From: UBA1479 sp040218445
GTDB taxonomy: Bacteria > Pseudomonadota > Alphaproteobacteria > Rhodospirillales > Casp-alpha2
NCBI GenBank assembly: GCA_040218445.1
Contig: JAVJRK010000010.1
Span: 186,001 to 250,000 of the forward strand
Length of the DNA stretch: 64,000 nt
Direction: 5' to 3'
Shown piece after piece: positions 26,360-36,044 of the stretch. Each line of letters opens with the position of its first letter. Positions within the stretch are counted from its first letter, which is position 1. The translations under genes and the position numbers were made by a program. A model generated the notes under the pieces. It was not told the DNA's origin. It did no database searches and was given only the letters and a program-made list of their open reading frames with translations.

Positions 26360-28552
26360 TTACGAACGCCGCTTTGGCGCGCGGTTGGCGGATTTGCGTG
26401 CCCCCTTGCCCTTGGGCTTCCAGGCGGGGCCGCCTGATGCGCGGCTTTCAGCACCCGGCTTGCGGCTGACCAGGCGTGAGGGAGCGGTTCCCGGCGCCCC
26501 CAATCCCAATTCCACGGCTTCGAGCCTGCGGATTTCATCGCGCAGGCGGGCCGCTTCTTCGAATTCCAGATTCGCGGCGGCCTGTTTCATCTTGTCGTTC
26601 ATGTCGGCGATCACGGCGGCCAGGTTATGGCCGGCAAGCTCGGTCGCGCCGATCTCGCCCGTGTCGACGGTGACGTAATCGCCTTCGTAGACGCTTTCCA
26701 GCGCCTTGGAGAAGCCCTTCTTCACGCTTTCCGGGGTGATGCCGTGGGCCAGATTGTATTCCTGCTGCTTTTCGCGTCGGCGGCTGGTTTCCGTCAACGC
26801 GTAATCCAGGGCCTCCGTCGTGTTGTCGGCATAGAGAATGACCCGCCCGTCCAGGTTACGGGCGGCCCGGCCGATGGTCTGCACCAGGGATGTTTTGGAG
26901 CGTAGGTAGCCCGGTTTGTCCGCATCCAGTATGCAGACCAAGGAGCATTCGGGAATGTCCAAACCTTCGCGCAAAAGGTTAATACCGACCAGTACGTCGA
27001 ATGCGCCTAAGCGCAAATCGCGGATGATTTCGATGCGTTCCAGGGTATCGATGTCCGAATGCATGTAGCGCACGCGCACGCCCTGTTCGTGCAGATACTC
27101 GGTCAGGTCCTCGGCCATGCGTTTGGTCAGGGTCGTGACCAGGGTACGCTGCCCCTTGGCGGCCGTTTCCTTGACCTCCATCAGCAGGTCATCGACCTGA
27201 TTTTCGACCGGGCGGACGATGCAAAGCGGATCGATCAGCCCCGTCGGGCGCACCACCTGCTCGGTTATTACGCCCCCGGTACGATCCAGCTCCCACGGGC
27301 CCGGCGTGGCCGAGACGAATACCGTCTGCGGGCGCATGCTTTCCCATTCGTCGAATTTGAGCGGCCGGTTGTCGACGCAACTGGGCAGACGGAAGCCGAA
27401 CTGCGCCAGGGTTGTTTTGCGGGCGTAATCGCCTTTGAACATGCCGCCGATCTGCGGCACGGTCACATGGCTTTCATCGACCACCAACAGAGCGTTTTCC
27501 GGCAGGTATTCGAACAGTGTCGGCGGCGGGTCCCCGGGGGCCCGGCCCGTAAGGTAGCGGCTGTAATTTTCGATGCCGGAACAATGTCCCGTGGTCTCCA
27601 GCATCTCCAGATCAAAGGTGGTCCGTTCCTCCAGCCGTTGCGCCTCCAACAGCTTGCCTTCGGCGATCAAACGGGTGAGCGTTTCCTTCAATTCGGATTT
27701 GATCTGGGGGATGGCCTGCATCAGCGTCGGGCGCGGTGTCACGTAGTGGCTGTTCGGATAGACAATGATTTCATCCAGTGCCGCCACCTTCTCGCCGGTC
27801 AGGGGATCGATCTCCCAGATCGCTTCGACCTCGTCCCCGAACAGCGACACCCGCCAGGCCCGGTCTTCCAGGTGCGATGGGAAAATTTCAACGACATCGC
27901 CCCGCACCCGGAACGTCCCCCGGAAGAAGGCCGCGTCGTTGCGCTTGTATTGCAGCTCGACCAACTGCTTTAGCAGTTTTTCCCGGTCCGCCGTGCCGCC
28001 CGGCTTCAGGCGCACGATCATCTCGGCATAGGTTTCGACCGCACCGATGCCGTAGATGCAGGACACGGAGGCCACGATCACCACATCATGGCGTTTCAGC
28101 AACGCGCGCGTGGCCGAATGGCGCATGCGGTCGATCTGTTCGTTGATGGAGGCGTCTTTTTCGATATAGGTGTCCGTGCGCGGCACGTAGGCTTCCGGCT
28201 GGTAGTAATCGTAGTAGCTGACGAAGTATTCGACCGAATTTTCGGGGAAGAATTCCTTCATCTCGCCATAGAGCTGCGCCGCCAGGGTCTTGTTGGGGGC
28301 CAGCACCAGGGTCGGCCGGCCCAGGTTGCGGATCACATGGGCCATGGTGAAGGTCTTGCCCGACCCGGTCACACCCAGCAGAACCTGATCCCGCTCACCT
28401 TCTTCAAGGCCAGTGGTCAGTTCGGCAATGGCCTGGGGCTGATCGCCCGCCGGCTGATATTCGCTTTGCAGGTCGAACGGAACCCCACCCGCGCCCGGTG
28501 CGCGCTTGGGCGGGGTGAATATTACCGGGTCGTTCTGAAGTTCCATGGCCAT
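26360..28552 (-). CDS. uvrB: excinuclease ABC subunit B
   Basis: 730 aa. UvrB verifies damage with UvrA and recruits UvrC. Walker A GVTGSGKT is at 60-67, the beta-hairpin region with YYDYYQPEAYVP follows, then DESHVT. The C-terminal UvrC-binding coiled coil is LEFEEAARLRDEIRRLEAVEL. About 45 residues follow this domain as a basic Gly/Ala/Lys/Arg-rich tail ending KSANRAPKRRS. The start may be ATG 28552 or ATG 28546. It lies 52 bases downstream of a lyase gene on the same strand. Confidence 0.97.
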   Translation of the reverse strand: MAMELQNDPVIFTPPKRAPGAGGVPFDLQSEYQPAGDQPQAIAELTTGLEEGERDQVLLGVTGSGKTFTMAHVIRNLGRPTLVLAPNKTLAAQLYGEMKEFFPENSVEYFVSYYDYYQPEAYVPRTDTYIEKDASINEQIDRMRHSATRALLKRHDVVIVASVSCIYGIGAVETYAEMIVRLKPGGTADREKLLKQLVELQYKRNDAAFFRGTFRVRGDVVEIFPSHLEDRAWRVSLFGDEVEAIWEIDPLTGEKVAALDEIIVYPNSHYVTPRPTLMQAIPQIKSELKETLTRLIAEGKLLEAQRLEERTTFDLEMLETTGHCSGIENYSRYLTGRAPGDPPPTLFEYLPENALLVVDESHVTVPQIGGMFKGDYARKTTLAQFGFRLPSCVDNRPLKFDEWESMRPQTVFVSATPGPWELDRTGGVITEQVVRPTGLIDPLCIVRPVENQVDDLLMEVKETAAKGQRTLVTTLTKRMAEDLTEYLHEQGVRVRYMHSDIDTLERIEIIRDLRLGAFDVLVGINLLREGLDIPECSLVCILDADKPGYLRSKTSLVQTIGRAARNLDGRVILYADNTTEALDYALTETSRRREKQQEYNLAHGITPESVKKGFSKALESVYEGDYVTVDTGEIGATELAGHNLAAVIADMNDKMKQAAANLEFEEAARLRDEIRRLEAVELGLGAPGTAPSRLVSRKPGAESRASGGPAWKPKGKGARKSANRAPKRRS

Positions 28553-28604
28553 GGTTGATTATATAGGCGCGCTGTCCGCACCGGTCACCCCTGGATATTG
28601 CGGA

Positions 28605-29957
28605 CTAGGCCCTCAGAACCGCATCGACCATTTCCGCCGACAGGCCCGTATAGCGGGCCGGATCGAGAATTCCGTCCAGGTCGTCCGCCGACATGACCGC
28701 CGTGACCCGGTCGTCCTTCAACAACAGGTCGCGGAACACAAGGTCCTGCTCAAAGGCTTCCATGGCCGCTTCGTAGACCACGTCATGGGCCGTGTTGCGG
28801 CCGATCTTCTGGCCCAGCTTCATCATCACGGCTTCAGACAGCAACAGCCCGCCGGTCAGGTCCAGGTTCTTGCGCATATTGCCTGCGCGCACGGTCAACC
28901 CGCCGGTCACAAAGGCCACTTTCCGCACGGCGGCCTCGGTATAGCAGCACAGGCGCGGAATGAAATCGCGCTCGCCCTGGTTGGCGACCTTGTCCCGTTC
29001 GTGTTCCGCGATCATGCCGTCAAAGGCCGGTGGTACGCAGGCCCAGGCCACGCGGGCCAGGGACTGGATGCCTTCGCAGATCGACGGATTGCGTTTCTGC
29101 GGCATGGTCGAAGACCCGACCTTGCCGGGCTGGTGCGGCTCTTCCAATTCCGCCAATTCCGTGCGCTGCAAAGTCGCGACCTCGTGGGCGATCTTGCCCA
29201 TGGTCCCCGCGACCAAGGCCAGGTTGCAGGCGAAATCGGCGGGCCGGTCCTTGGCCACGTGCCAGCAGATCGCGGGCGCGGTCAGGCCCAAATCAGCCAT
29301 CATGCGCTGCATGACCTCGGGCCCTTGGGCGCCGATCGCCGCATAGGTACCGACGGCACCCGAAAACTGGCCGACCAGCACACGCGGCGCCATTTCGTCC
29401 AGGCGGGCACGATGGCGGCGCACTTCGTCCAGCCACACGGCCGCCTTGTAGCCGAACGTGATCGGCAGGGCCTGCTGGCCGTGGGTGCGCCCGGCCATGG
29501 GCGTGTCGCGGTGATCGCGGGCCAGTTTTTCCAGATTGGCGTCAAGCACGCCCAGGGCATCCTGCAATAATTCCAGGCCGTCCTTCATCTGCAGGACCAG
29601 GCCCGTATCCATGATGTCCTGGGTGGTCGCCCCCCAATGGACGTATTCGCCAGCTTCCTTGGCGCCCAATTTTTCGCAGGCCTTGGCCATGGCCCGGACC
29701 AGCGGCACGATGGGATGGCTGGTGCGCGCCATCTCATCACGCATGGCGTCCAGGTCGTATTGTGACACATCGGCGGCGCGGGTGATGTCCTTGGCCGCCT
29801 GTTCGGGAATGATGCCGAGCGATGCCTCGGCGCGGGCCAGGGCCGCTTCCACGTCCAGCCATTTCTGGACGGTCATTTCATCGTCGAACACGGCGCGCAT
29901 GGCCGGGGTCGAAAACTGGTCGCGGAACAGGGTTGAATCGATGGTGCTGGCGGCCAT
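28605..29957 (-). CDS. fumarase/aspartase-superfamily lyase (PurB/PcaB-like)
   Basis: 450 aa. The superfamily signature GSSTMPQKRNP is at 281-291, with TSHPIVPLVRAM and GRTHGQQALPITFG as the other active-site regions. It catalyses elimination of fumarate or a related lactonising reaction. The N-terminus (DSTLFRDQFSTPAMRAVFDDE) is like 3-carboxy-muconate cycloisomerase-type members and lacks the MIPRYSRPEM-like start of usual alphaproteobacterial PurB, so the call is left at superfamily level. Annotation pipelines may still name it adenylosuccinate lyase. No purine or protocatechuate genes are nearby. Confidence 0.85.
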   Translation of the reverse strand: MAASTIDSTLFRDQFSTPAMRAVFDDEMTVQKWLDVEAALARAEASLGIIPEQAAKDITRAADVSQYDLDAMRDEMARTSHPIVPLVRAMAKACEKLGAKEAGEYVHWGATTQDIMDTGLVLQMKDGLELLQDALGVLDANLEKLARDHRDTPMAGRTHGQQALPITFGYKAAVWLDEVRRHRARLDEMAPRVLVGQFSGAVGTYAAIGAQGPEVMQRMMADLGLTAPAICWHVAKDRPADFACNLALVAGTMGKIAHEVATLQRTELAELEEPHQPGKVGSSTMPQKRNPSICEGIQSLARVAWACVPPAFDGMIAEHERDKVANQGERDFIPRLCCYTEAAVRKVAFVTGGLTVRAGNMRKNLDLTGGLLLSEAVMMKLGQKIGRNTAHDVVYEAAMEAFEQDLVFRDLLLKDDRVTAVMSADDLDGILDPARYTGLSAEMVDAVLRA

Positions 29958-30088
29958 GGGGGTCCTCCTTGGGCGGCGTTTCTTCTGTTGCCGGGGGCTG
30001 GTGCCTGCCCGGATCGTTAAACGGCCGCCATGTTAGAGGCAAACCCCCCACCCGGTCATCAGGTCATCTTTTCATTTCGATACTTCCA

Positions 30089-30709
30089 TTATTGGCGCCG
30101 TTCCGCCGTGACGATCAGGCGAAGGGGCCCGCCCGGGGTCCAATCCTCGAACGGGAAACAGGTGATCAAGGTCAGGAAATCGCTGCCCGGCTGCAGCATG
30201 ACCTGCTCTGTGTCTTTATCAATGACCTTCAAATCGACGATGCGGTAGCCGCTGACGGCGCCCGACGGCTGCTCGACCCGGATCAGGTCGCCGATACGCG
30301 CTTCCTTCAGATAGGCGAAATGGGTATCGCGGTGGGCGGAAACGACGCTATGGCCCGGCTGCCCCGGCAGGGCCGTGCCGTCCACATGCCCGGGTCCGAA
30401 CGCAAGCGTGCTGCCCGATGCTCCCGACAACACGATGTTCCACGCCCCCAGGCGTTCGATCCCCAGCCATGCCACCGGCGTCATATCTGCCCAGGGCCAG
30501 GGTTTGGCGAACAACCCCGAAGGGGCGGTATTACTGCGCGATTGATCCCAGGCACGATCCAATAGAACCTGCGCCGCCCATGCCTTGGCCGGGATATAAG
30601 CCCCCCAGGCAAAAAGACCCAGACCGGCGGCAACCAGAATGATCACCGCCGGTCTGGAAGGCTTAGTGGAGGCAGGGAGCAAAGAACGAAACAGACGGCG
30701 CCGGCGCAT
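30089..30709 (-). CDS. class GN (proteobacterial) sortase
   Basis: 206 aa. A basic N-terminus and one membrane helix (about 20-38) are followed by a sortase domain. Catalytic residues: His126 in SAHRDTHF, Cys184 in TLITCFPFED, Arg197 in PLRLIV. This matches the dedicated sortases of Gram-negative marine proteobacteria. Its ATG overlaps the stop of the VIT/VWA gene by one base (TGATG), so enzyme and presumed substrate are translationally coupled. Confidence 0.9.
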   Translation of the reverse strand: MRRRRLFRSLLPASTKPSRPAVIILVAAGLGLFAWGAYIPAKAWAAQVLLDRAWDQSRSNTAPSGLFAKPWPWADMTPVAWLGIERLGAWNIVLSGASGSTLAFGPGHVDGTALPGQPGHSVVSAHRDTHFAYLKEARIGDLIRVEQPSGAVSGYRIVDLKVIDKDTEQVMLQPGSDFLTLITCFPFEDWTPGGPLRLIVTAERRQ

Positions 30710-33114
30710 CAGTCATCACCGGCATCATCATTGCGGGGCCGGCGGCGCGGACCGCGCCAACCGAGCGTCAACATGGCCAGGGCCGCAATCACGAACAGCA
30801 CGCCAAGCCCCATATAGGCCTGGGCCGACGTCGCCCCCTGGGGCACCACGGGCAGGGGCGTGCCGCTCCCCGCTGCCAAATGCACGCGCATGCGGGGATC
30901 GTTGCGATCGAAGGAAAGCGTCGCCGCCTGCCCCGGCATTGCCGGGACGGCATCGGGCGTCATGGGTGTGATGGGCGCCTTGGTCTTTTTCAAATTCGGC
31001 ACGGAACCCGGAGCCGGCGACGGCGGCGTGCCTTCGACCGCATCGCGGTCCCATCCGGCGGGCAGGTTCGCCGGCACCGTGCCATCGGCCAGGTGTTCAC
31101 CCGCCGGGCGGCCGGGCGCCCGGTCGACGGCGACAAGGCTGGTGTATTTGCTGATCAGATGAAGGCCCAGGGCCGTATCGACGATGTCCCGGCGGATCGC
31201 ATCCCGCGCTTCATCATCCGGTGCACGCCGCATATCGCCCATCAGTTGGCGGATTTTCTCCCGCCCCCACAGGGCCGCCACGCCCGGTGCCGGGGCACCC
31301 CCGGTGATCGTCACGGTCTGCTCCCAGAACCGCCCGCCCAGGCGGCCGGATACGGCAACATTGGGTCCGGCACCATTGATCTTCATCAGGGCGACCAGAG
31401 GTTCGCCCGCATAAAGGTCCGGCAACGGGCGGGGCCAGACCTCGGCCCCCGGGGCATCGAATTTCCCGTCCTTATCCTGCCAGGTCAGCGCGACATCGGT
31501 CAGCGCCGGGCGTTCCAGTTTCAGGAACAGTTCCGCCATGCGCTCGGCAACGTCATCCGCGGACGGAATAAAAGTATAGGTGCCGCGCCCGGCCCGTGCC
31601 GCGCGGGTCATCAGAAAACCGTTGGGCGCCGATCCGATCCCCACGGTGAACAGGCGGGCATCGCCGATGCGGCCGTTGATGATGGCCAGCAGGCGGTCCT
31701 CGTCGCCGACCGCCCCGTCGGTGATCAGGACGATCTGCTTCAGGCGCCGCGCACCTTCCCCGGCCGGGTCCTGAACCGGGCGGTGAATGCCTTCAAGCGC
31801 CGCCGTCACGGCATTGACGATTTCGGTTCCGCCTTCGGCCTGAAGACCCCGGACATAGGCCTTGGCGCGCGCGATCATGTCCGCTTCGGCATGGATGGGC
31901 TCGGGCGTCATGTCGGAAAACCCGCCGGCGAACCGCATCACGCGGAACCGGTCGGTCAGGGCCAAACGGTCCAGCGCCATAATCAGCGCCTTCTTGGCCT
32001 GGGGCAGCGACGCCCCCCTCATGGAACCGGAGGTATCGATCACGAAGGTCACGTCCCGCGCGGGCTTGGGCAGGGTCACCCCCGCCCCGCCCGAGACCGG
32101 CGGCATCAGCATCAACAGGCCATAGGTCTGATCACCGGCCTTTTCCCAGAAGAACCCCGCCTGGGGGGCCGTGCCCGCATCGGCCGGCGCCCAGCGCAGG
32201 ACGAAATCGCGGTCGGCGGGCACCCCGTCGCCTTCCAAGGCAATCTGGGCACGACCACCATCCGGCCGTGTCACCCGGATGTCGTGGCTGGAGCTTGCCA
32301 GCTTGCCGATCTTGAACCCGGCATCGATGCGGATATCCAAGGTCACGGGATTTCCCTTGCCCTCCCCGGCGGACCGCAGGGGCGGCGTGATCTTGGACGC
32401 ATCCGGCACCAGGTCCGTATCCCGCGCCCAGCCGTTCCCGCCCGCGAAGTTCACGGGATGGGCCCGCCCGGGGATATAGCGGGGGCCGACGACCAACGGC
32501 AGGTGCAGGGTGAACTGCCCGTCACGGAACGACAGACGTTCCTGAAATTCGATGGCGATGGTCGCCGTTTCGCCGGGGCCCAGATTGGCGACCGAAGTGG
32601 TGAAGATATTGGGTCGTTGCTGTTCAACCAAAGACGCCCGGCGCCCGGCACTTTTGGCCGCCGTGTAGATCCTGCGTGCCTGAGCACGTTCCTTGATCAT
32701 GCCTTCGGTTACGCGCCCGCCCACGGTCATCTTCAGGCGGTCGACCGCGCTGTCGGGCGGCAGGGGATAGGTATAGATCGCTTCGGTCCATTTGGCCGTG
32801 GGGTTGCGGAAATGATGGGTCACGGCGTAACGCGCGACCAGGCCCGAAACCCGCACCGTAATTTCCGTGCCCAGAACGGGCACCGCGCGCACGCGGCCGC
32901 CGGGCACGCCGCCGTCATCACTGTCAGCATCACTATCCGCCGGCAGGAACAACCCGCCCAAATCCATGGCCGCGGCGGACACGACCGCCATCCTGGCCGC
33001 ACCGTCATCAGCCCGTGCCGAGGCGGCGGCGACCGCCGTGATCAGGACCAGCATCAACCCAAGCGCCAGGGGAAAGGACCACCAGCGGCGGCCGATGAAA
33101 TTGACGATGGGCAT
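30709..33114 (-). CDS. marine-proteobacterial sortase target protein (VIT + VWA domains)
   Basis: 801 aa from ATG 33114, chosen because GGGAGGAC lies upstream and a signal peptide (residues 1-36, ending ASARA) starts there; the frame is open further upstream without likeness. A VIT domain spans about 75-200 and a VWA domain about 353-530 with MIDAS DTSGS (360-364). The C-terminus has a Pro-containing LPVVPQGAT segment (754-762), a hydrophobic helix (about 766-785) and a charged RGPRRRPR tail, the plan of a sorting signal, though the motif is not a clear LPXTG. The cognate sortase is the next gene. Confidence 0.88.
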   Translation of the reverse strand: MPIVNFIGRRWWSFPLALGLMLVLITAVAAASARADDGAARMAVVSAAAMDLGGLFLPADSDADSDDGGVPGGRVRAVPVLGTEITVRVSGLVARYAVTHHFRNPTAKWTEAIYTYPLPPDSAVDRLKMTVGGRVTEGMIKERAQARRIYTAAKSAGRRASLVEQQRPNIFTTSVANLGPGETATIAIEFQERLSFRDGQFTLHLPLVVGPRYIPGRAHPVNFAGGNGWARDTDLVPDASKITPPLRSAGEGKGNPVTLDIRIDAGFKIGKLASSSHDIRVTRPDGGRAQIALEGDGVPADRDFVLRWAPADAGTAPQAGFFWEKAGDQTYGLLMLMPPVSGGAGVTLPKPARDVTFVIDTSGSMRGASLPQAKKALIMALDRLALTDRFRVMRFAGGFSDMTPEPIHAEADMIARAKAYVRGLQAEGGTEIVNAVTAALEGIHRPVQDPAGEGARRLKQIVLITDGAVGDEDRLLAIINGRIGDARLFTVGIGSAPNGFLMTRAARAGRGTYTFIPSADDVAERMAELFLKLERPALTDVALTWQDKDGKFDAPGAEVWPRPLPDLYAGEPLVALMKINGAGPNVAVSGRLGGRFWEQTVTITGGAPAPGVAALWGREKIRQLMGDMRRAPDDEARDAIRRDIVDTALGLHLISKYTSLVAVDRAPGRPAGEHLADGTVPANLPAGWDRDAVEGTPPSPAPGSVPNLKKTKAPITPMTPDAVPAMPGQAATLSFDRNDPRMRVHLAAGSGTPLPVVPQGATSAQAYMGLGVLFVIAALAMLTLGWRGPRRRPRNDDAGDD

Positions 33115-33356
33115 GAGCTTGCGGGTCCTCCCGGTGGCGTTCCGCCACCCCGATGGGAGTGGCGATGGATCACAGTAAAGGTCGGGACTGGGGCCGCCCT
33201 GGGGTTCGGGCAAGGTCATTTCAGGGCAGCGCAGCCGCCTTTTCGCCACAGTTCACGCCACATCGGCGGACCTCCCCGTGAAGGCTTCAACCCACCCGCA
33301 AAAGGTTCTAGGTTACGGCGCGCCTTGACGGCATCGTTTGTAAGGAGACATCCCCC

Positions 33357-34643
33357 ATGCATAAAAGCACCATCTGCCTGCACCACGGCTACCGCGCCGA
33401 CCCTGCGACCAATTCGGTCGCCGTGCCGCTGTATCAGACCACGTCCTATCAGTTCGACGACACGGCCCATGCGGCAGGCCTGTTCGGGCTGGAGGAACTG
33501 GGGAATATCTATACCCGGATCATGAATCCGACCTGCGATGTCCTGGAACAGCGCATGGCCGCTTTGGAAGGCGGCGTGGCGGCGCTGGCGGTGTCGTCGG
33601 GGCAGGCCGCATCGGCCATGGCCGTGCAGAACATCGCCCAGGCCGGCGACAACGTGGTCGTGTCCACCGATATCTACGGCGGCACCTGGAACCTGTTCAG
33701 CAACACCATGAAAACCATGGGGATCGAGGCCCGGTTCGTCGACCCGTCCGACCCGGAAAATTTCCGCACGGCGACCGATGACAAGACCCGCGCCTATTAC
33801 GGCGAGACCCTGGCCAACCCCAAGCTCAAGATTTTCCCGATCGAAGCCGTTGCCGCCATCGGCCGCGAATTGGGCGTGCCGCTGATCATGGACAACACGG
33901 CGGCCCCCACCCTGTGCCAGCCGTTCGACCATGGCGCGGCGATCGTCGTTTATTCCCTGACCAAGTATGTCGGCGGGCATGGTACGTCGATCGGCGGAAT
34001 GATCATCGACGGCGGCACGTTCGATTGGGACAAGAACGCCGCGCGCTTCCCCATGCTGACCCAGCCGGACGCCAGCTATCACGGCGCCGTCTGGACCGAA
34101 GCCGCCAAAGGCCTGGGTGCTCCCATCGCCTATATCCTGAAGGCCCGGACGACCATGCTGCGCGATATGGGGCAAGCCCTGAGCCCGTTCAACGCCTGGA
34201 CCTTCATTCAGGGGCTTGAAACCCTGCCGCTGCGCATGCGCGAGCATTGCCGCAATGCCGATGCCGTCGCCCGCCATCTTGATGCCCACCCGGCGGTGAC
34301 CAAGGTGATCTTTCCCGGCCTGGAAAAGGACGCGGACGCCAAGGCCCGCAACGAACAGCATATGGCCGGCGGCTGGGGCGGCCTGGTCGGGTTCGAGCTT
34401 GCGGGCGGGGCCGAACAAGGCGCCAAATTTATCGACGCGCTGAAGCTGCTGTACCATGTCGCCAATATCGGCGATGCCCGGTCGCTCGCCATTCATCCCT
34501 GGTCGACCACCCATCAGCAGCTGAGCGACGAAGAAAAGATCGCGGCCGGGGTAACGGAAGGTTACGTGCGTCTTTCCATCGGGATCGAACATATCGACGA
34601 TATTCTGGCCGACCTGGACCAAGCACTGAAGGCCGCCGGCTGA
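33357..34643 (+). CDS. metY: O-acetylhomoserine sulfhydrylase-type Cys/Met metabolism PLP enzyme
   Basis: 428 aa, the length of O-acetylhomoserine aminocarboxypropyltransferase (MetY) rather than cystathionine gamma-synthase (about 385). The PLP lysine is Lys203 in YSLTKYVGGHGT; SSGQAASAMA (80-89) and the YTRIMNPT segment (52-59) bind cofactor and substrate. It makes homocysteine from O-acetylhomoserine and sulfide. AAGGAG precedes ATG 33357. The 242-base gap upstream, shared with the sortase target gene, shows no riboswitch I recognise. Confidence 0.87.
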   Translation: MHKSTICLHHGYRADPATNSVAVPLYQTTSYQFDDTAHAAGLFGLEELGNIYTRIMNPTCDVLEQRMAALEGGVAALAVSSGQAASAMAVQNIAQAGDNVVVSTDIYGGTWNLFSNTMKTMGIEARFVDPSDPENFRTATDDKTRAYYGETLANPKLKIFPIEAVAAIGRELGVPLIMDNTAAPTLCQPFDHGAAIVVYSLTKYVGGHGTSIGGMIIDGGTFDWDKNAARFPMLTQPDASYHGAVWTEAAKGLGAPIAYILKARTTMLRDMGQALSPFNAWTFIQGLETLPLRMREHCRNADAVARHLDAHPAVTKVIFPGLEKDADAKARNEQHMAGGWGGLVGFELAGGAEQGAKFIDALKLLYHVANIGDARSLAIHPWSTTHQQLSDEEKIAAGVTEGYVRLSIGIEHIDDILADLDQALKAAG

Positions 34644-34778
34644 CGCCGTCCCAGTATATTTCCACCCCGTCAGGGGACGCGCCCGCTTGCCAGTTTGCGG
34701 TGGCGGGCGTAGTCTCCGGTCGCCTGAATTTCGAACATTAGGCCCATACCCGAGATATCCAGAGACAAGGACCTCACC

Positions 34779-35981
34779 ATGCCTTTCCTCGCCGACCGCC
34801 TTGCCGCCATCAAACCGTCCCCCACCATCGCCGTCACCCAGAAGGCCAACGATCTGAAGGCCCAGGGTAAGGACGTCATTGGATTGGGTGCCGGTGAACC
34901 CGATTTCGACACCCCCGCCCATATCATCGAGGCGGCGAAAAAGGCGCTCGACGACGGCATGACCCGCTACACCTCGGTCAACGGCATCCCGGAACTGCAG
35001 GACGCCATCATCGCCAAGTTCAAACGCGACAGCGGCCTGGACTACGCCCGCGACCAAATTCACGTCAGCTGCGGCGGCAAGCCGGTGATCTTCAACGCCT
35101 TCATGGCGACCATCAACCCGGGTGACGAAGTGATCGTCCCGGCCCCTTATTGGGTTTCCTATGCGGATATCCCCCTGATGTTCGGCGCCGAGGTCAAAAT
35201 CGTGCAGTGCGGTGAAGACAACAGCTTCAAGATGACGCCGGAACAATTGGACGCCGCGATCACGCCCAAGACCAAATGGCTGGTGTTCAATTCACCGTCC
35301 AACCCGACGGGCGGGGCCTATACCCGCGACGAGATCAAGGCCCTGGCGGAGGTGCTGCTGAAGCACCCCCATGTCTGGATTTTTTCCGACGACATCTATG
35401 AAAAGCTTGTCTACGACGGCTTTGAATTCGCGACCATGGCTCAGGTCGAACCGCGTCTTTACGACCGCACCGTGACCATGAACGGCATGTCCAAGGCCTA
35501 TTGCATGACCGGCTGGCGTGTCGGTTATTGCGGCGCGCCCAAAGAACTGGTCAAGGCCATGACCATGATCCAGTCCCAGGGCATTACCCATACGGCCGCC
35601 GTGTCGCAGGCCGCCGCCGTGGCTGCCCTGAACGGCCCGCAGGATTTCATCGAGCAGAACAACGCCGTGTTCAAGGAACGCCGCGATCTGGTCGTCAGCA
35701 TGCTGAACCAGGCCAGCGGCCTGTCCTGCGCCACGCCGGAGGGTGCCTTCTATGTGTATCCGTCCTGCGCGGGCACCATCGGTAAGAAGACACCGTCGGG
35801 CCAAGTCATCCAGAACGACGAGGATTTCGTGACCTATGTGCTGGAATCGGAAGGCGTGGCCGCCGTGCACGGCGCCGCGTTCGGGCTGGAGCCTCATTTC
35901 CGCATTTCCTACGCCACGGCCACGGACGTGCTGGAAGACGCCTGCCAGCGGATTCAGCGGGCCTGCGCCAACCTGAGCTGA
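34779..35981 (+). CDS. aatA: aspartate aminotransferase (class I/II PLP)
   Basis: 400 aa. The NSPSNPTGG motif (171-179), PLP Lys239 in NGMSKAYCMTGWRVGY, and Arg in FRISYA near the C-terminus fit the Rhizobium/Rhodobacter-type aspartate aminotransferase. It interconverts aspartate/2-oxoglutarate and oxaloacetate/glutamate. It may follow metY in one transcript, with a 135-base gap. The start is ATG 34779 with AAGGAC upstream. Confidence 0.92.
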   Translation: MPFLADRLAAIKPSPTIAVTQKANDLKAQGKDVIGLGAGEPDFDTPAHIIEAAKKALDDGMTRYTSVNGIPELQDAIIAKFKRDSGLDYARDQIHVSCGGKPVIFNAFMATINPGDEVIVPAPYWVSYADIPLMFGAEVKIVQCGEDNSFKMTPEQLDAAITPKTKWLVFNSPSNPTGGAYTRDEIKALAEVLLKHPHVWIFSDDIYEKLVYDGFEFATMAQVEPRLYDRTVTMNGMSKAYCMTGWRVGYCGAPKELVKAMTMIQSQGITHTAAVSQAAAVAALNGPQDFIEQNNAVFKERRDLVVSMLNQASGLSCATPEGAFYVYPSCAGTIGKKTPSGQVIQNDEDFVTYVLESEGVAAVHGAAFGLEPHFRISYATATDVLEDACQRIQRACANLS

Positions 35982-36044
35982 CCGCGGAAGAATAACCTTG
36001 CCGCAGGAATTGCTTTTCCGCGTCGGTTCCCGTTTCATTCAGGC

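Noticed and set aside
33115..33356. SAM-type riboswitch upstream of the sulfhydrylase gene
   Set aside because: Known alphaproteobacterial methionine genes can carry SAM-II elements, but I could not find the expected pseudoknot arms here.
30880..33525. Open plus-strand frame of 881 codons opposite the sortase target gene
   Set aside because: It has no recognisable domains, and its composition is that of the complement of a high-GC gene; the opposite strand encodes clear VIT, VWA and signal-peptide features.
33216..35246. Open minus-strand frame of 676 codons opposite metY and aatA
   Set aside because: It spans two real genes with complete PLP motifs on the other strand; it is a GC-driven shadow frame.
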